A stretch of DNA of 64,000 nucleotides from NCBI RefSeq assembly GCF_918797525.1, contig NZ_OU963893.1:4216001-4280000 (forward strand). Reading direction: 5' to 3'. Positions within the stretch are counted from its first letter, which is position 1; each line of letters starts with the position of its first letter. The notes beneath the pieces were generated by a model. That model searched no databases and was not told the origin of the DNA. It saw nothing but the letters and a program-made list of their open reading frames with translations. The position numbers and the translations under genes are program-made. This DNA is from an unidentified bacterial endosymbiont (lineage in GTDB: Bacteria; Pseudomonadota; Gammaproteobacteria; Enterobacterales; Enterobacteriaceae). Of the stretch, positions 15,316-23,736 are shown one piece after another.

Positions 15316-16137
15316 ATGGCAACGTTTAAGGCAAAAGACGGCACGCAGATTTATTACAAAGACTATGGCGCGGGCAAACCGATTCTCTTCAGCCACGGCT
15401 GGCCGCTGGATGCGGACATGTGGGACAGCCAGCTAAACTATCTGGCAGAGCGCGGCTTTCGCGCCATCGCCTTCGACCGTCGCGGCTTTGGCCGTTCCGA
15501 TCAGCCGTGGACCGGCTACGATTACGACACCTTTGCCTCAGACATTAACGAGCTGATCGCCATCCTGGATCTGCACGACGTGACGCTGGTGGGCTTTTCC
15601 ATGGGTGGCGGCGACGTGACGCGCTACATCAACAACTACGGTAGCGCCCGCGTGGCCGGTCTGGCGCTGCTGGGGGCGGTAACGCCAATTTTTGGCCAAT
15701 CCGACAGTTACCCGCAGGGTGTGGATCAAGGCGTATTTAATGGAATTCGCGACGGTTTGCGTAAAGATCGCGCCCAGTTTATCAGCGACTTCGCGACGCC
15801 GTTCTACGGTACCAACGCCGGACAGACCGTTTCTGCGGGCGCCCTGACCCAGACGCTGAACATCGCCCTGCTGGCTTCACTGAAAGGCACCATCGACTGC
15901 GTGACCGCCTTCGCTGAAACCGACTTCCGCCCGGACATGGCGAAAATCGACGTGCCGACGCTGGTCATTCACGGCAGCAACGACCAGATCGTGCCGTTTG
16001 AAACCACCGGCAAGGTGGCGGCAGAGATGATTAAAAACGCCACGCTGAAGGTGTACGACAACGCGCCGCACGGCTTCGCGCTGACCCACCAGGATCAGCT
16101 CAACGAAGATCTGCTGGGGTTTGTGAAGTCGCTGTAA
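15316..16137 (+). CDS. Alpha/beta hydrolase (non-haem chloroperoxidase/arylesterase type)
   Basis: 273 residues of the classical alpha/beta-hydrolase fold. The nucleophile serine is in the elbow GFSMGGG (about S97), the aspartate in VIHGSNDQIVP and the histidine in DNAPHGFALTH. The oxyanion-hole motif FSHGWPLD and the start FKAKDGTQIYYKDYG are typical of the cofactor-free chloroperoxidase/arylesterase group; these often hydrolyse esters in vivo. It has a GAGG ribosome site and follows the MFS gene by 30 bases, as the last gene of the operon before a terminator. Confidence 0.88.
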   Translation: MATFKAKDGTQIYYKDYGAGKPILFSHGWPLDADMWDSQLNYLAERGFRAIAFDRRGFGRSDQPWTGYDYDTFASDINELIAILDLHDVTLVGFSMGGGDVTRYINNYGSARVAGLALLGAVTPIFGQSDSYPQGVDQGVFNGIRDGLRKDRAQFISDFATPFYGTNAGQTVSAGALTQTLNIALLASLKGTIDCVTAFAETDFRPDMAKIDVPTLVIHGSNDQIVPFETTGKVAAEMIKNATLKVYDNAPHGFALTHQDQLNEDLLGFVKSL

Positions 16138-16448
16138 ATTCCCGGGGCTGCGCGCCAGCAGGCGTCAGCCTTATCTTATTTAATTTACACCGCGCATGAG
16201 AAAGAATTTAGCTTACAATATTTTCTGAGTATAAACGGATTTATAGTTCTCGTATTAGCGGTGGTCATAATACTGGCCGCATCGTATGACTGATTGCTCC
16301 TGCTTTTACACAAATTATCACTGGCGTAAAAATTTTCTCACCGGGAAACATTCAGCATATTTGCCCTGCGCAAATCAATTATCTCAGGCCCCTGAGCCTA
16401 AACACTACGCCAGAAGATGTTGACGAATATGATCATCGCATAAAACGG
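16138..16448. other. Intergenic region, AT-rich, no clear gene
   Basis: 311 bases between the alpha/beta hydrolase and the truncated transporter. It begins with the terminator described separately and then becomes markedly AT-rich. A short frame without a start codon encodes a hydrophobic helix (FIVLVLAVVIILAASYD) near 16240-16290, which may be a gene remnant. The expected C-terminal half of the neighbouring transporter was not found in the first bases past its stop. Confidence 0.5.
16146..16181 (+). terminator. Rho-independent terminator
   Basis: Hairpin GGCTG-CG-CGCC-AGCA-GGCG-T-CAGCC (one bulge) followed by TTATCTTATTT, directly after the last gene of the amidohydrolase operon. Confidence 0.6.
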
Positions 16449-17219
16449 TTACAAAACACCGCAATAAAAGAGACCGCCCGCGACGTTATGGAACACGCAG
16501 AAAAAGAACGACAGCAGGACGATAAACAGCGGCTTGTTCTGACGCAGGTTATGGAAGGTGTCGCGCATCGTCACCTTTTCCGGGCTCGGCGGCACGCGCT
16601 CTTTAATCTGCATAAAGCCGTTAAGCATCAGCGGCAGGCCCACCAGCATCATTACCAGCGCCGCCATAAAGTAGCCTTTGTCGCTGCTGTGCTGGGCGAA
16701 AAACGCCGCCAGTTTCGGGAAGAAGATATTGGCGCAGGCGATCCCGGCGTTCACCCCGAGCATCGCCGCCGTCACCGCCCGGGTGCGCTGGCCGGAGTCG
16801 TTGGTCATTACCGACGACATCGACCAGAACGGGATATCGGAGATGGCGTACAGCGTCCCCCACAGGATGTAGGTCACCCCGGCGTAGAGGATTTTGGTGG
16901 TCATGTCCGCTTCGATTTTATAGAACGCCATCAGGGTGACGCCGGTGATCAGCAGCGGCGCAATCAGTAAAAAGTGACGAAATTTGCCAAACCGGCTGTT
17001 AATAGTGTCCATGATGCTGGCAAACAGTGGGTCGTGAACTGCATCCCACGCGCGAGCAATCAGGAATATAGTGCTCGCCGCGAGCGCCGAGATCCCCAGC
17101 ACATCGGTATAAAAATAGTTAATAAACGAACCCACTAAACCAAAGCTAAAACACTGACCTAAACCATAGCCAAAGTAAGACCACAACTCGCGAGACGGTA
17201 TTTTCATTGTCATTGCCAT
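16449..17219 (-). pseudogene. GPH-family sugar:cation symporter, C-terminally truncated
   Basis: 256 residues that match the N-terminal half of glycoside-pentoside-hexuronide symporters (MelB/XynB/YicJ group; usual length about 450). Helices 1-6 and the loop motif ARAWDAVHDPLFASIMD are intact, and the frame ends at FHNVAGGLFYCGVL, at the start of what would be helix 7. The other frames just past the stop show no continuation, so the rest seems deleted and replaced by AT-rich sequence. It follows the GH5-like gene by 42 bases as the operon's second gene; uptake by this route is probably lost. Confidence 0.75.
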
Positions 17220-17261
17220 AGTGCGTACCTGGTTGCCCGGCGGTTGCGCGCCGGGTCGTTA

Positions 17262-18353
17262 TTACTCGCCCTGCACGTTCGGGGCGATCCTGCGAAGCTT
17301 CTGCATCAGCGCGATTTCAGCGCGCGAGAACGGAATGCCGTTCTCTTCGAACACGTCGTGGAACCACATGCGGCAGTAGTCCGGAGACGTCTTCATCACC
17401 ACCGGCCACGGCAGCCAGGTCTGGGTTTTACCGCGCACCAGCCCCCACTGATACGGCGCGACCTTCGCCATGTACATCAGCGGGAGCTGCTCTTCGATGG
17501 TACCGCCCACATGGCGCGCCAGCCATTCGGTGCAGAAGATCGGGCGGCCCAGCGCCTGAAGCTGCTGGATAATCGCCGTCATACGCCCGGTGTTGGTGTA
17601 GGCGTGATAGCTCACCACATCCGACAGTTCCAGCGCGGTCTGGTCCAGCGGATGCTGATAAAACGTCTCGCCCTCCTCTTCCGCCGGCAGGCGCCACGCG
17701 CAGACGGTGAGCGGTTGAGCAGGATCTTCTTCACGTACCCATCGGAATGCCAGCGTCATCAGCTCGTGGGCGCAGGTCTCCAGCGTCTCGTCGTACAGCA
17801 CCTCTTGCGTACCCGTCGCGAAAATGCCACGGTTGCCCGGCTCGTTATACAGATCCCACAGCAATACGCGCTTATCCTCGCGGAACTGGCGCACAACGTC
17901 ACGGATGTAGCGCTCAATCTGCGGCCAGCAGTCGCGATCGCACACTTTATCGCGCCCCGGGCTCGCCGCCGCCTGGCTGTTGTGCTTGCCCGGTACGGGC
18001 GGCTTTTGCGGGCCGAGGTATGGCTCATCGCCGGAGAAGCCGCAGTCGTCCATCAGGGTCAGCATGGTGCTAAAGCCATGGTTATCGGCAATCGTCAAAA
18101 ACCGGTCAATGCGCGCCATCAGCCCGTCGCGGTCGTGCTCCCAGACGATAAACGGCAGGTTGATGCGCAGAGTGTTATAGCCCGCGTCCGCCGCCCAGCC
18201 CAGCTCGCGGTCGATGGTGCCGGCATCGAAGGTCTCTTCCTGCCAGATGTCCGTCCAGTTCACCGCCGTCGACGGCAAATAGTTAAACCCGCACAGCCAG
18301 CCTTTTTGCTGGTACCACGCCTGGGCGTGTTCTCTGCTCCATTGCTCTTTCAT
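17262..18353 (-). CDS. Glycoside hydrolase, GH5-like (cellulase/xylosidase type)
   Basis: 363-residue TIM-barrel glycosidase. The likely acid/base glutamate is in LLWDLYNEPGNRG and the nucleophile glutamate in IFCTEWLAR, the pattern of clan GH-A enzymes. It begins WLCGFNYLPSTAVNWTDIWQ and has no signal peptide, so it acts in the cytoplasm on imported glycosides. The exact substrate cannot be told. It has a GAGG ribosome site, is first in an operon with a truncated GPH transporter, and faces a divergent LacI regulator, with a palindrome at 18380-18397 just upstream. Confidence 0.8.
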   Translation of the reverse strand: MKEQWSREHAQAWYQQKGWLCGFNYLPSTAVNWTDIWQEETFDAGTIDRELGWAADAGYNTLRINLPFIVWEHDRDGLMARIDRFLTIADNHGFSTMLTLMDDCGFSGDEPYLGPQKPPVPGKHNSQAAASPGRDKVCDRDCWPQIERYIRDVVRQFREDKRVLLWDLYNEPGNRGIFATGTQEVLYDETLETCAHELMTLAFRWVREEDPAQPLTVCAWRLPAEEEGETFYQHPLDQTALELSDVVSYHAYTNTGRMTAIIQQLQALGRPIFCTEWLARHVGGTIEEQLPLMYMAKVAPYQWGLVRGKTQTWLPWPVVMKTSPDYCRMWFHDVFEENGIPFSRAEIALMQKLRRIAPNVQGE

Positions 18354-18379
18354 TACGCATCCTCTTACTGATAAAATTT

Positions 18380-18397
18380 AGCTAATAAATATTAGCT
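18380..18397. promoter_or_regulatory. 18-bp palindrome, probable LacI-family operator
   Basis: AGCTAATAAATATTAGCT is symmetric at 16 of 18 positions. It lies 27 bases upstream of the glycoside hydrolase start, in the divergent gap with a lacI-type gene. LacI-family operators are usually palindromes with a central CG; this one has AA, so the assignment is tentative. Confidence 0.5.
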
Positions 18398-18538
18398 GCA
18401 GGATAAATGCGCAAATTGCGGCGCTAAGAAAAGCGATGGCCCTCACAAAGTTCACGCTTCGATGAATGAGAAACGTGATCGACGGCGCTAAAGCATGCGG
18501 TTAGGGTATGATGCGAAGACGCGAGAGGGAGAGGACGG

Positions 18539-19549
18539 ATGAAGCGCAAAACAAAAGTGACAATGAACGATATCGCGCGGGCGGCGGGCGTGTCGCAGGC
18601 GACGGTATCGCTGGTGCTCAACCAGTCACGTAACATCAAGCTCAGCGACGACACCCGCCAGCGGGTCATCAACATAGCGACGGAACTGGGATACGACCGC
18701 CTGCCGCCCGTTCACGCGCCGCGCAACCAGGAGGAGATCGCCCTGCTGGTGAGCTCCCTGCAAAGCTACGACCCGTTTATCGACGCCATCAGCCAGGCGC
18801 GAGAAGCCGCGTGGCGCAACGAAACATTGCTCACCGTCTACGACTATGGCGACAACGTGGAGCTGGCGCTGAACATTATCCGCCAACTGGACAAGCGCAA
18901 CTGCATCGGGATTATTCTCGCCTCTTCGGTGACAAACGTTGTCGACATGAGGCCTTTTCAGGACTGCACCCGCATTCCGCTGGTACTGCTTAACCAGCGC
19001 GACCCCGGCTCGCCGCTACTGGCGTCGTTTATTCCGGACGACTTCGCCAACGCTTTTCAGGTGACGAAACACCTGATCGCCTGCGGGGCAACGCGCATCG
19101 CTCATATCACCGGTGAAAGCTGGATGGAGGCCACGCGCCAGCGTCTGGCAGGCTACCAGGCCGCGCTGCAACAGGCGGGGTTATCCTGTGATGAGAGCCT
19201 GGTGCGCCAGACCAACTGGCAGTTCAGCGAAGCCTTTATAGCCACCACGGCCCTGCTGGAACTGCCCGAACGCCCGGACGCCATCTTCTGCGCCAGCGAC
19301 TGGCTGGCGATTGGTTGCTACCAGGCTCTGGCGGCGAACGGCGTTCGCATCCCGCAGGAGATGCTGCTGGCAGGCTATGACGACCAGAAAATTTCCGAGC
19401 AGCTCACCCCGCCGTTGACCAGCATTCAGTTGCCTTACAGCGAACTGGGACGGCTGGCGGTGGAGTACCTGTGTCATCAGGAAGATGTCGTCACCCACGT
19501 CACGCTGGCGGGCAGGCTGCAGGTGCGGGCATCAAGTCGCAGAGCCTGA
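18539..19549 (+). CDS. LacI-family transcriptional regulator
   Basis: 336 residues. The N-terminal helix-turn-helix and hinge (VTMNDIARAAGVSQATVSLVLNQS, then LSDDTRQRVINIATELGYDR) are textbook LacI. The sugar-binding core follows: NIIRQLDKRNCIGIILASS, GCYQALAANGVRIPQEMLLAGYDDQ. It is divergent from the glycoside hydrolase and transporter genes and most likely represses them, released by a glycoside. Start ATG is preceded by a GAGAGG run. Confidence 0.9.
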   Translation: MKRKTKVTMNDIARAAGVSQATVSLVLNQSRNIKLSDDTRQRVINIATELGYDRLPPVHAPRNQEEIALLVSSLQSYDPFIDAISQAREAAWRNETLLTVYDYGDNVELALNIIRQLDKRNCIGIILASSVTNVVDMRPFQDCTRIPLVLLNQRDPGSPLLASFIPDDFANAFQVTKHLIACGATRIAHITGESWMEATRQRLAGYQAALQQAGLSCDESLVRQTNWQFSEAFIATTALLELPERPDAIFCASDWLAIGCYQALAANGVRIPQEMLLAGYDDQKISEQLTPPLTSIQLPYSELGRLAVEYLCHQEDVVTHVTLAGRLQVRASSRRA

Positions 19550-19598
19550 GGCGCATATTGTTCAACCAGAATAGGCACCGCCACGGCTTCTCACCCGC

Positions 19599-20600
19599 TT
19601 ACCATAGCGCAGTTTGTCTTCTGATCTCATCCCAGCGAAGGCACATATCGCATGACATCATAAAATCGTTGTGCCATTTCCACCTCGCATGCAGGGCGTA
19701 ATAGGCCAGACAAGGCGCATAGCAGAGCAGGAAATAGGCTTCGAACCACAGCGACCATCCTGTCAGCGTCACCACAAGCCCGACCAATACCAACCATACA
19801 AACTCAATGACCAGCAGAAGCGCCAGCCTCAGCCACAGCGGTTTTGCATTGAGCGTACGCCACGGAATAGATTGCGAGAAATAAAGATCGACCTCATTCA
19901 TGAACAGATGCCCAAGAAAGATATAGCGTTTAGTAAAACGTAAAAACAGCAGATTTATCGCCAGCACCACCGCACATAATATCAGCATGGTGATAATCGC
20001 GTTGAGCGTAAAATAATGCCCGGAGAGATCGAACTCTGCACTGTTTCCGAGCGGCGCGATGGTCAGTAAATTCATCATGACGGACATAACAACCGCCACC
20101 GCCAGATAACCGGTAAGGCGCTTATATTTAAGAGTATCTCTCGCGCTGGCAATGATCTGCTTTATATAAACAGGGCGCAGCAGGGCAACGATCCCCCAAA
20201 TAAGCAGCGGGGCCACAATCACGATTGCGGCCAGCGCCACGCCCGGCGGCACAAGAGAAAGGAGCGCCCAGCTCAACCCGCTAAACAGCAGCGCGGCCAG
20301 CGCCAGAACCGTAAAGGGAGAAAAGAGAAAACCTTTTCTTACTTTGCTCTCAGCGTTGAGAAAGCAGCTCAAATCAACATTTTTGACCACGCATTTATAG
20401 GCCCAGTACGCCCTGAGATCGGCAATAAACCCATAGAGCACCAGGGCTAAAATTCCGCTCACGCACCAGGCATCCTTAGGTGAGAACGAGAAACCGGTAT
20501 TTTTCCAGTAAAACCCCAGCAGGATCAGCGTGACAATATAGATAAAAAGAAGGTTCCTTTTATCCTGAAACCGAATAAACGTTAAATAATCAGGGATCAT
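19599..20600 (-). CDS. Polytopic membrane protein of unknown function
   Basis: 333 residues with about eight hydrophobic segments (LLFIYIVTLILLGFYW, GILALVLYGFIAD, FTVLALAALLFSGLSWALL, AAIVIVAPLLIWGIVALL, AVAVVMSVMMNLLTIA, AIITMLILCAVVLAINLLFL, LRLALLLVIEFVWLVLVG and more). No domain was recognised. The start MIPDYLTFIR is chosen because it sits four bases after the transacylase stop; the longer frame would run back into that gene. It is the last gene of the polyene-type operon, so a role in lipid handling is possible, but it could be a passenger. Confidence 0.7.
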   Translation of the reverse strand: MIPDYLTFIRFQDKRNLLFIYIVTLILLGFYWKNTGFSFSPKDAWCVSGILALVLYGFIADLRAYWAYKCVVKNVDLSCFLNAESKVRKGFLFSPFTVLALAALLFSGLSWALLSLVPPGVALAAIVIVAPLLIWGIVALLRPVYIKQIIASARDTLKYKRLTGYLAVAVVMSVMMNLLTIAPLGNSAEFDLSGHYFTLNAIITMLILCAVVLAINLLFLRFTKRYIFLGHLFMNEVDLYFSQSIPWRTLNAKPLWLRLALLLVIEFVWLVLVGLVVTLTGWSLWFEAYFLLCYAPCLAYYALHARWKWHNDFMMSCDMCLRWDEIRRQTALW

Positions 20601-20604
20601 AGCG

Positions 20605-21543
20605 CTACCGTGACATCTCGAGTGCTTTTCTGCAGTGAAGGACAGGGGACGTTGTCCCCCCGGGAAAATCATTCAGCATCTGGCCCAGATAGGGTTTATT
20701 GCTCATTTCAACAACGTGCGGCCGCCTGTGGTGATGTAAAAAGTACGACAGCGTATCGCGCCATTTCACCGTATGGGTCAAATGCAGCGCCAGATTTTCT
20801 TTGATTTGCTCATGAGCATATTCAGGCCGGGCCGTCACGTTCATCAACACCTCATGTTCCGGCGTGCTGATGGGCTGCCCGGCCAGGAAATCGCGCATCG
20901 GCTGAACGCCCTCCGCCATCAAGCGCGTATGCCATGCGCCACTCACGCCGAGCTTAATCGGGTTATAGCCGTCACTGAGCAAAATTCTGGTGAAATCCTT
21001 TAGCGCGGACGGCGTGCCGCCAATCACCTGCTGAAGCGGGGTGTTATCGCAGCTGATATCCAGCGCTATTTCCGAACGGGCGATCGTCTCTGCGAGCCGC
21101 GTATGTGTAATGCCCTTGAGAGCCAGCATCGAACCTTTATGAACGTTGCTTACCGCATCCATATTGCTGGCGCGAAAATGGATCGTGCGAAACAGCGTCT
21201 CCAGCGAGAATGCCCCGGCAGCATAGAGGGCGCTATATTCCCCCACGCTATGCCCACAGGAGCCGATAATCGGCATGCCGGTGAAACGTTCCCGCCACAG
21301 GCTGAACAGCGACACATTAATGGCCGTCACCGCCATCTGCTGTACTGGCGTTTGAATCAACTTATTCATCGGACCCCGCAGACAAAGCCTGCGAAGATCC
21401 CAGCCGGAAATATCGCTGGCACAATCCCAGATCCGTTTGGTTGTGGCATGACTATCCCACAGGTCGCTTCCCATTCCGATCTCTGGATTTCCCTGTCCGG
21501 AAAAAAGCAGTATCACGGGCTGTTGCGTATTATTAAGCGTCAT
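20605..21543 (-). CDS. Malonyl-CoA:ACP transacylase (FabD-like)
   Basis: 312-residue FabD-type acyltransferase. The nucleophile S99 is in GHSVGEYSA and its partner H205 in GAWHTRLMA; the N-terminal LLFSGQGN is typical. An arginine of the malonyl-binding type is present in FRASNMD. It would load malonyl groups on the ACP of this operon. In the streptococcal cyl operon CylD has the same role. Its position near the end of the operon, away from the other synthase genes, shows the synthase and export genes are one unit. Confidence 0.9.
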   Translation of the reverse strand: MTLNNTQQPVILLFSGQGNPEIGMGSDLWDSHATTKRIWDCASDISGWDLRRLCLRGPMNKLIQTPVQQMAVTAINVSLFSLWRERFTGMPIIGSCGHSVGEYSALYAAGAFSLETLFRTIHFRASNMDAVSNVHKGSMLALKGITHTRLAETIARSEIALDISCDNTPLQQVIGGTPSALKDFTRILLSDGYNPIKLGVSGAWHTRLMAEGVQPMRDFLAGQPISTPEHEVLMNVTARPEYAHEQIKENLALHLTHTVKWRDTLSYFLHHHRRPHVVEMSNKPYLGQMLNDFPGGTTSPVLHCRKALEMSR

Positions 21544-21553
21544 CGTTATCTCC

Positions 21554-22942
21554 TTATAAATAATATTTCAGTCCAACATACATACCGACGGCTTCACCAA
21601 AGAGTGCGAACTCAGACTCTGCCCCGCCCAGTGCGGCATAAATTCCGCTAAAGGCTTCGAGATTGTTGCTTACGGCGCTCAGCGGGGTGCTGACGTGAAG
21701 GCCGGCCAGGCTACTGGTGTCGACAAGATTGAGTACCAGGTACGGCTGCAACCTTATCTGCCCCCCCGCCTGCAGGCTGGCCCAGGCGTTAAGATAATGT
21801 TTCCCCTGCAACATGCCTTTATTACCGGTATTACTGATTTCAGACGACATGAGGTATTTATACGAATCGAACCCCCTGTCCAGCGGATCGAAGCCGGTGC
21901 GGGTATTGAGAAAGCGCACCAGTTCACGTTGCTTTTGCCACTGCGATCGGGAATATCCTTCGCTCTGAAAATAATATTCCAGCCCGTAAAGAGAGAAGTT
22001 ATCGGTGGTATATTCCCCTCCCGCAGCCACCTCTACGCCCGGCTTATCCTCTGCGCTGTAGAGCGAGGAAGGAAACTGATAGCGCTCCAGTTCCTGCCGC
22101 TTTTGATCGGAGAGGTGTCGCCAGCGCTGTCCGCGGTGAAACGCCACTTCCCCTTTAAAGGTCACCTGAGGCGTATACGTGAAGCTATCGGAAAACGCCA
22201 GCGACTGAGCATCCCCGAGCAGAACACGTACGCCAGGAGTATGGTCGCGAAACTGATGCGATGAGTAGCTCAACAGCCAGGCTTCACTGCTGTTTCCACG
22301 CTGGGTATCAGACCAGGCGCTGGACGAGAGATAGCGTTTATCAATCGTCGAAAGCTTCGGTACGACGCTCAGCGATAACGCCTGCTCCCGATCCTCCGCC
22401 GACAGGGTTGCCGCCCAGGGGGAGGTCTGATACGCCGATCTCAGCTGAGGGTCATAAAGACGCGTGGGTTTGAAGCCTGCGTAGTACTGGCTAATGAGAC
22501 CGGCAGGCGAGCGCAGGAAAAAGAGTCCCGGCTTCGGTTTGAGCTTACCTATCTCAAGCTGCATCTGGTCAGAGATGCTGTACACCACGCGCAATTTTTC
22601 GAGGATCGCCCGTGAGCGGCGATCGCTCTCTTCAAACGTGCCTAACGGGCGAGCGCCATACCAGGTCAGCCCGTAGAGCGAGAAATCCAGGTTCAGAACG
22701 TTGTCGACAAGCGCGCAATTGCTGGCAATGTTGATCCCCGCATCGTTAAAAAAATGGTTTCGGGTGTAGGGGTTTTTGCCCTCAATCTGCCACAACGAGG
22801 TCTGCCTCTTGACGTAAGACATCTGCTCAAACAGCGTCACCGTGGCATTTTGTGCAACATCAGTCCCGGATAAGCAATCGGCCAGCAGAGTGAAGGGCGC
22901 GCATGACAGGGCCAGCGTTATCCGCGCCAGCGCCTGTTTCAT
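21554..22942 (-). CDS. Outer-membrane beta-barrel protein of unknown function
   Basis: 462 residues with a signal peptide (MKQALARITLALSCAPFTLLAD). The rest is a series of amphipathic aromatic-rich strands (LNLDFSLYGLTWYGAR, DNFSLYGLEYYFQSEG), ending GMYVGLKYYL, which is a barrel-type C-terminus. It resembles DUF1302-like barrels that are encoded beside LolA-like and transporter genes in lipid clusters. It is probably the outer-membrane end of the export route. It overlaps the LolA-like gene by four bases. Confidence 0.7.
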   Translation of the reverse strand: MKQALARITLALSCAPFTLLADCLSGTDVAQNATVTLFEQMSYVKRQTSLWQIEGKNPYTRNHFFNDAGINIASNCALVDNVLNLDFSLYGLTWYGARPLGTFEESDRRSRAILEKLRVVYSISDQMQLEIGKLKPKPGLFFLRSPAGLISQYYAGFKPTRLYDPQLRSAYQTSPWAATLSAEDREQALSLSVVPKLSTIDKRYLSSSAWSDTQRGNSSEAWLLSYSSHQFRDHTPGVRVLLGDAQSLAFSDSFTYTPQVTFKGEVAFHRGQRWRHLSDQKRQELERYQFPSSLYSAEDKPGVEVAAGGEYTTDNFSLYGLEYYFQSEGYSRSQWQKQRELVRFLNTRTGFDPLDRGFDSYKYLMSSEISNTGNKGMLQGKHYLNAWASLQAGGQIRLQPYLVLNLVDTSSLAGLHVSTPLSAVSNNLEAFSGIYAALGGAESEFALFGEAVGMYVGLKYYL

Positions 22943-23727
22943 TGCACACCTCGCATAATGGACTCACGGGTGAACCAGGATTCAGGCAGTGATTCCAGGC
23001 GGATATCACTGTATTCCATCACGGAATACCGTTTACCGTTGCGGGTATCCTGAACCACAATTTTGGTCGGGCGCATTTTGCCCAGCACCGGTTGGAAATC
23101 ATGGTACGTTACCTCTTTAAACAATTGATTATCCAGAGAGTAATACGCGGCCTTATACGGACGGTTGTCCCCCTCTTTCTCGACGTAATAGAGGATTTTT
23201 GGCCAGGTTGCCTCGGCGGATTTGCGTTCGAGCATCAGCGAATAACAGACTTTATCGCCACAGGGGACGTCTCCCTGCAGGGCGGCGCGATAGGCGTATT
23301 CAAAATTGGTGACAATCACGTCACCATTGGCTATCTGCCCAATGAGCCGCTGTTGTGGCGAAACCGGAACGGGACGGCGCAGTTCTGGCGTATAGAACCA
23401 CAGCGCATATCCGTCCGAGAACAGCACTTTACCTCTGTCCCGCGGCGGATAGATTAACCGCGCCAGAGAACGCGCATCCGCTTTTGTATCGCCATCCGGC
23501 TTAATAAAGCGCATGGAAACATCAAGGATCTGTTTATTTTTAGGCTGCGTCTCGCCAGCCTGATATTCGTTAATCGTCAGGGTATAGCGGAAAGGCTTAT
23601 TCGGGGAGCGAACCTCATCAGCCCGCCTGATTATCTCCAGCGCGTTTTCATCCACAGGCGAGGAATAAGCCAGGCTCGAAAAAACAGATAAACATAACAG
23701 TAGCGTGGTACGAACCTTGCTCAACAT
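22939..23727 (-). CDS. LolA-like periplasmic lipid carrier
   Basis: 262 residues with a signal peptide (RTTLLLCLSVFSSLAYS). The mature part is a half-barrel of the LolA/LolB type (FRYTLTINEYQ, DVSMRFIKPDG, SLARLIYPPRDRGKVLFSDGYALWFYTPELRRPVPVS), as in outer-membrane lipoprotein-sorting protein homologues of lipid clusters. It should carry a hydrophobic product from the ABC permease across the periplasm. It ends with YSDIRLESLPESWFTRESIMRG, also a family feature. It lies nine bases after the permease gene and overlaps the barrel gene. Confidence 0.8.
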   Translation of the reverse strand: MLSKVRTTLLLCLSVFSSLAYSSPVDENALEIIRRADEVRSPNKPFRYTLTINEYQAGETQPKNKQILDVSMRFIKPDGDTKADARSLARLIYPPRDRGKVLFSDGYALWFYTPELRRPVPVSPQQRLIGQIANGDVIVTNFEYAYRAALQGDVPCGDKVCYSLMLERKSAEATWPKILYYVEKEGDNRPYKAAYYSLDNQLFKEVTYHDFQPVLGKMRPTKIVVQDTRNGKRYSVMEYSDIRLESLPESWFTRESIMRGVQ

Positions 23728-23736
23728 ATCGCTTCC

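Noticed and set aside
16138..16290. Open frame continuing in phase after the alpha/beta hydrolase stop, with a hydrophobic helix
   Set aside because: It has no start codon, lies beyond a stop codon and a terminator, and is short; at most a remnant.
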